Source: Acidobacteriaceae bacterium
Lineage (GTDB): Bacteria; Acidobacteriota; Terriglobia; Terriglobales; Acidobacteriaceae
NCBI GenBank assembly: GCA_003134655.1
Contig: PLBY01000035.1
Location: 66,743-130,742, forward strand
Direction of reading: 5' to 3'
Length of the DNA: 64,000 bases
This document shows positions 63,986 to 64,000 of the stretch, in pieces. The notes under the pieces are model-generated. The model was not told the origin of the DNA. It saw only the letters and a list, made by a program, of their open reading frames with translations, and did not search any database. How positions within the stretch are numbered: the first letter of the stretch is position 1; each line of letters begins with the position of its first letter. The translations under genes were made by a program, and so were the position numbers.

Positions 63986-64000
63986 GTCTGACGATCGACC
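63982..64000 (+). CDS. Start of a further gene in the purine cluster (truncated by window end)
   Basis: ATG 63982 overlaps the allE stop codon by 4 bp (ATGA), the same coupling used within the cluster. Only six codons (MSLTID) are visible, so no product can be named. Confidence 0.45.

Noticed and set aside
1..64000. CRISPR arrays, rRNA, tRNA, IS elements or prophage
   Set aside because: No regular spacer-repeat array, transposase, integrase or structured RNA gene was recognised when reading the window; a dedicated tRNA or RNA-family scan was not possible.

Overview
The window looks like part of an Acidobacteriota chromosome, probably class Terriglobia. This rests on gene content: a long tandem array of ADOP-type duplicated FtsX/MacB permeases, an Oar-like TonB-dependent receptor with a carboxypeptidase-regulatory plug extension, CRTAC1/ASPIC-UnbV FG-GAP proteins paired with TPR proteins, and moderately high GC. 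No phage, IS element, CRISPR array, rRNA or tRNA was recognised.

Region 1 (1-25610, all minus strand) is one apparent operon of about 25 kb. In transcription order it holds a MacA/HlyD adaptor, a MacB/LolD-type ATPase, eight tandem permeases of about 810-840 residues (one split by a frameshift), a second ATPase with altered motifs, a TolC-family outer membrane channel, and a sigma54-dependent response regulator cut by the window edge. Genes are 7-47 bp apart or overlap, apart from one 99-bp gap. Each permease carries two MacB-like modules, and each module keeps the cytoplasmic coupling motif. A pair of 16-bp TGTCC-N6-GGACA-like sites lies upstream of the adaptor and could bind the operon's own regulator. 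This is the most unusual system in the window: a family usually described as orphan permeases, here supplied with a complete tripartite exporter kit.

Region 2 (25947-39000) holds extracytoplasmic FG-GAP/UnbV proteins and TPR proteins next to a large TonB-dependent receptor gene, which has a good sigma70 promoter, a LacI-type palindrome upstream and a strong terminator. A NarL-type response regulator and its histidine kinase, whose large exported sensor region resembles OB-fold repeats, lie directly upstream.

Region 3 (39257-48427) is a carbohydrate-degradation cluster: a GH30 lipoprotein, a GH3 beta-glycosidase with a PA14 insert, a Tat-exported GH2 enzyme, and a two-gene unit for a Tat-exported Gfo/Idh/MocA oxidoreductase and a sugar isomerase. 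A REP-like palindromic repeat lies inside the translated signal-peptide region of the GH30 gene.

Region 4 (48807-53026) holds a small secreted protein with a terminator, a decayed 3' remnant of an OprM/NodT-type outer membrane factor, a GAF-GAF-AAA+-Fis sigma54 activator and an aldo/keto reductase.

Region 5 (53099-64000) is a purine catabolism cluster. A purine permease and guanine deaminase (minus strand) face allantoinase, a three-subunit xanthine dehydrogenase whose FAD subunit is fused to OHCU decarboxylase, 5-hydroxyisourate hydrolase, a PuuD-type urate hydroxylase membrane domain lacking its cytochrome c domain, allantoate amidohydrolase and ureidoglycine aminohydrolase (plus strand). 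Together they take guanine through xanthine, urate, HIU, OHCU, allantoin and allantoate to ureidoglycolate. Another gene begins at the right edge.
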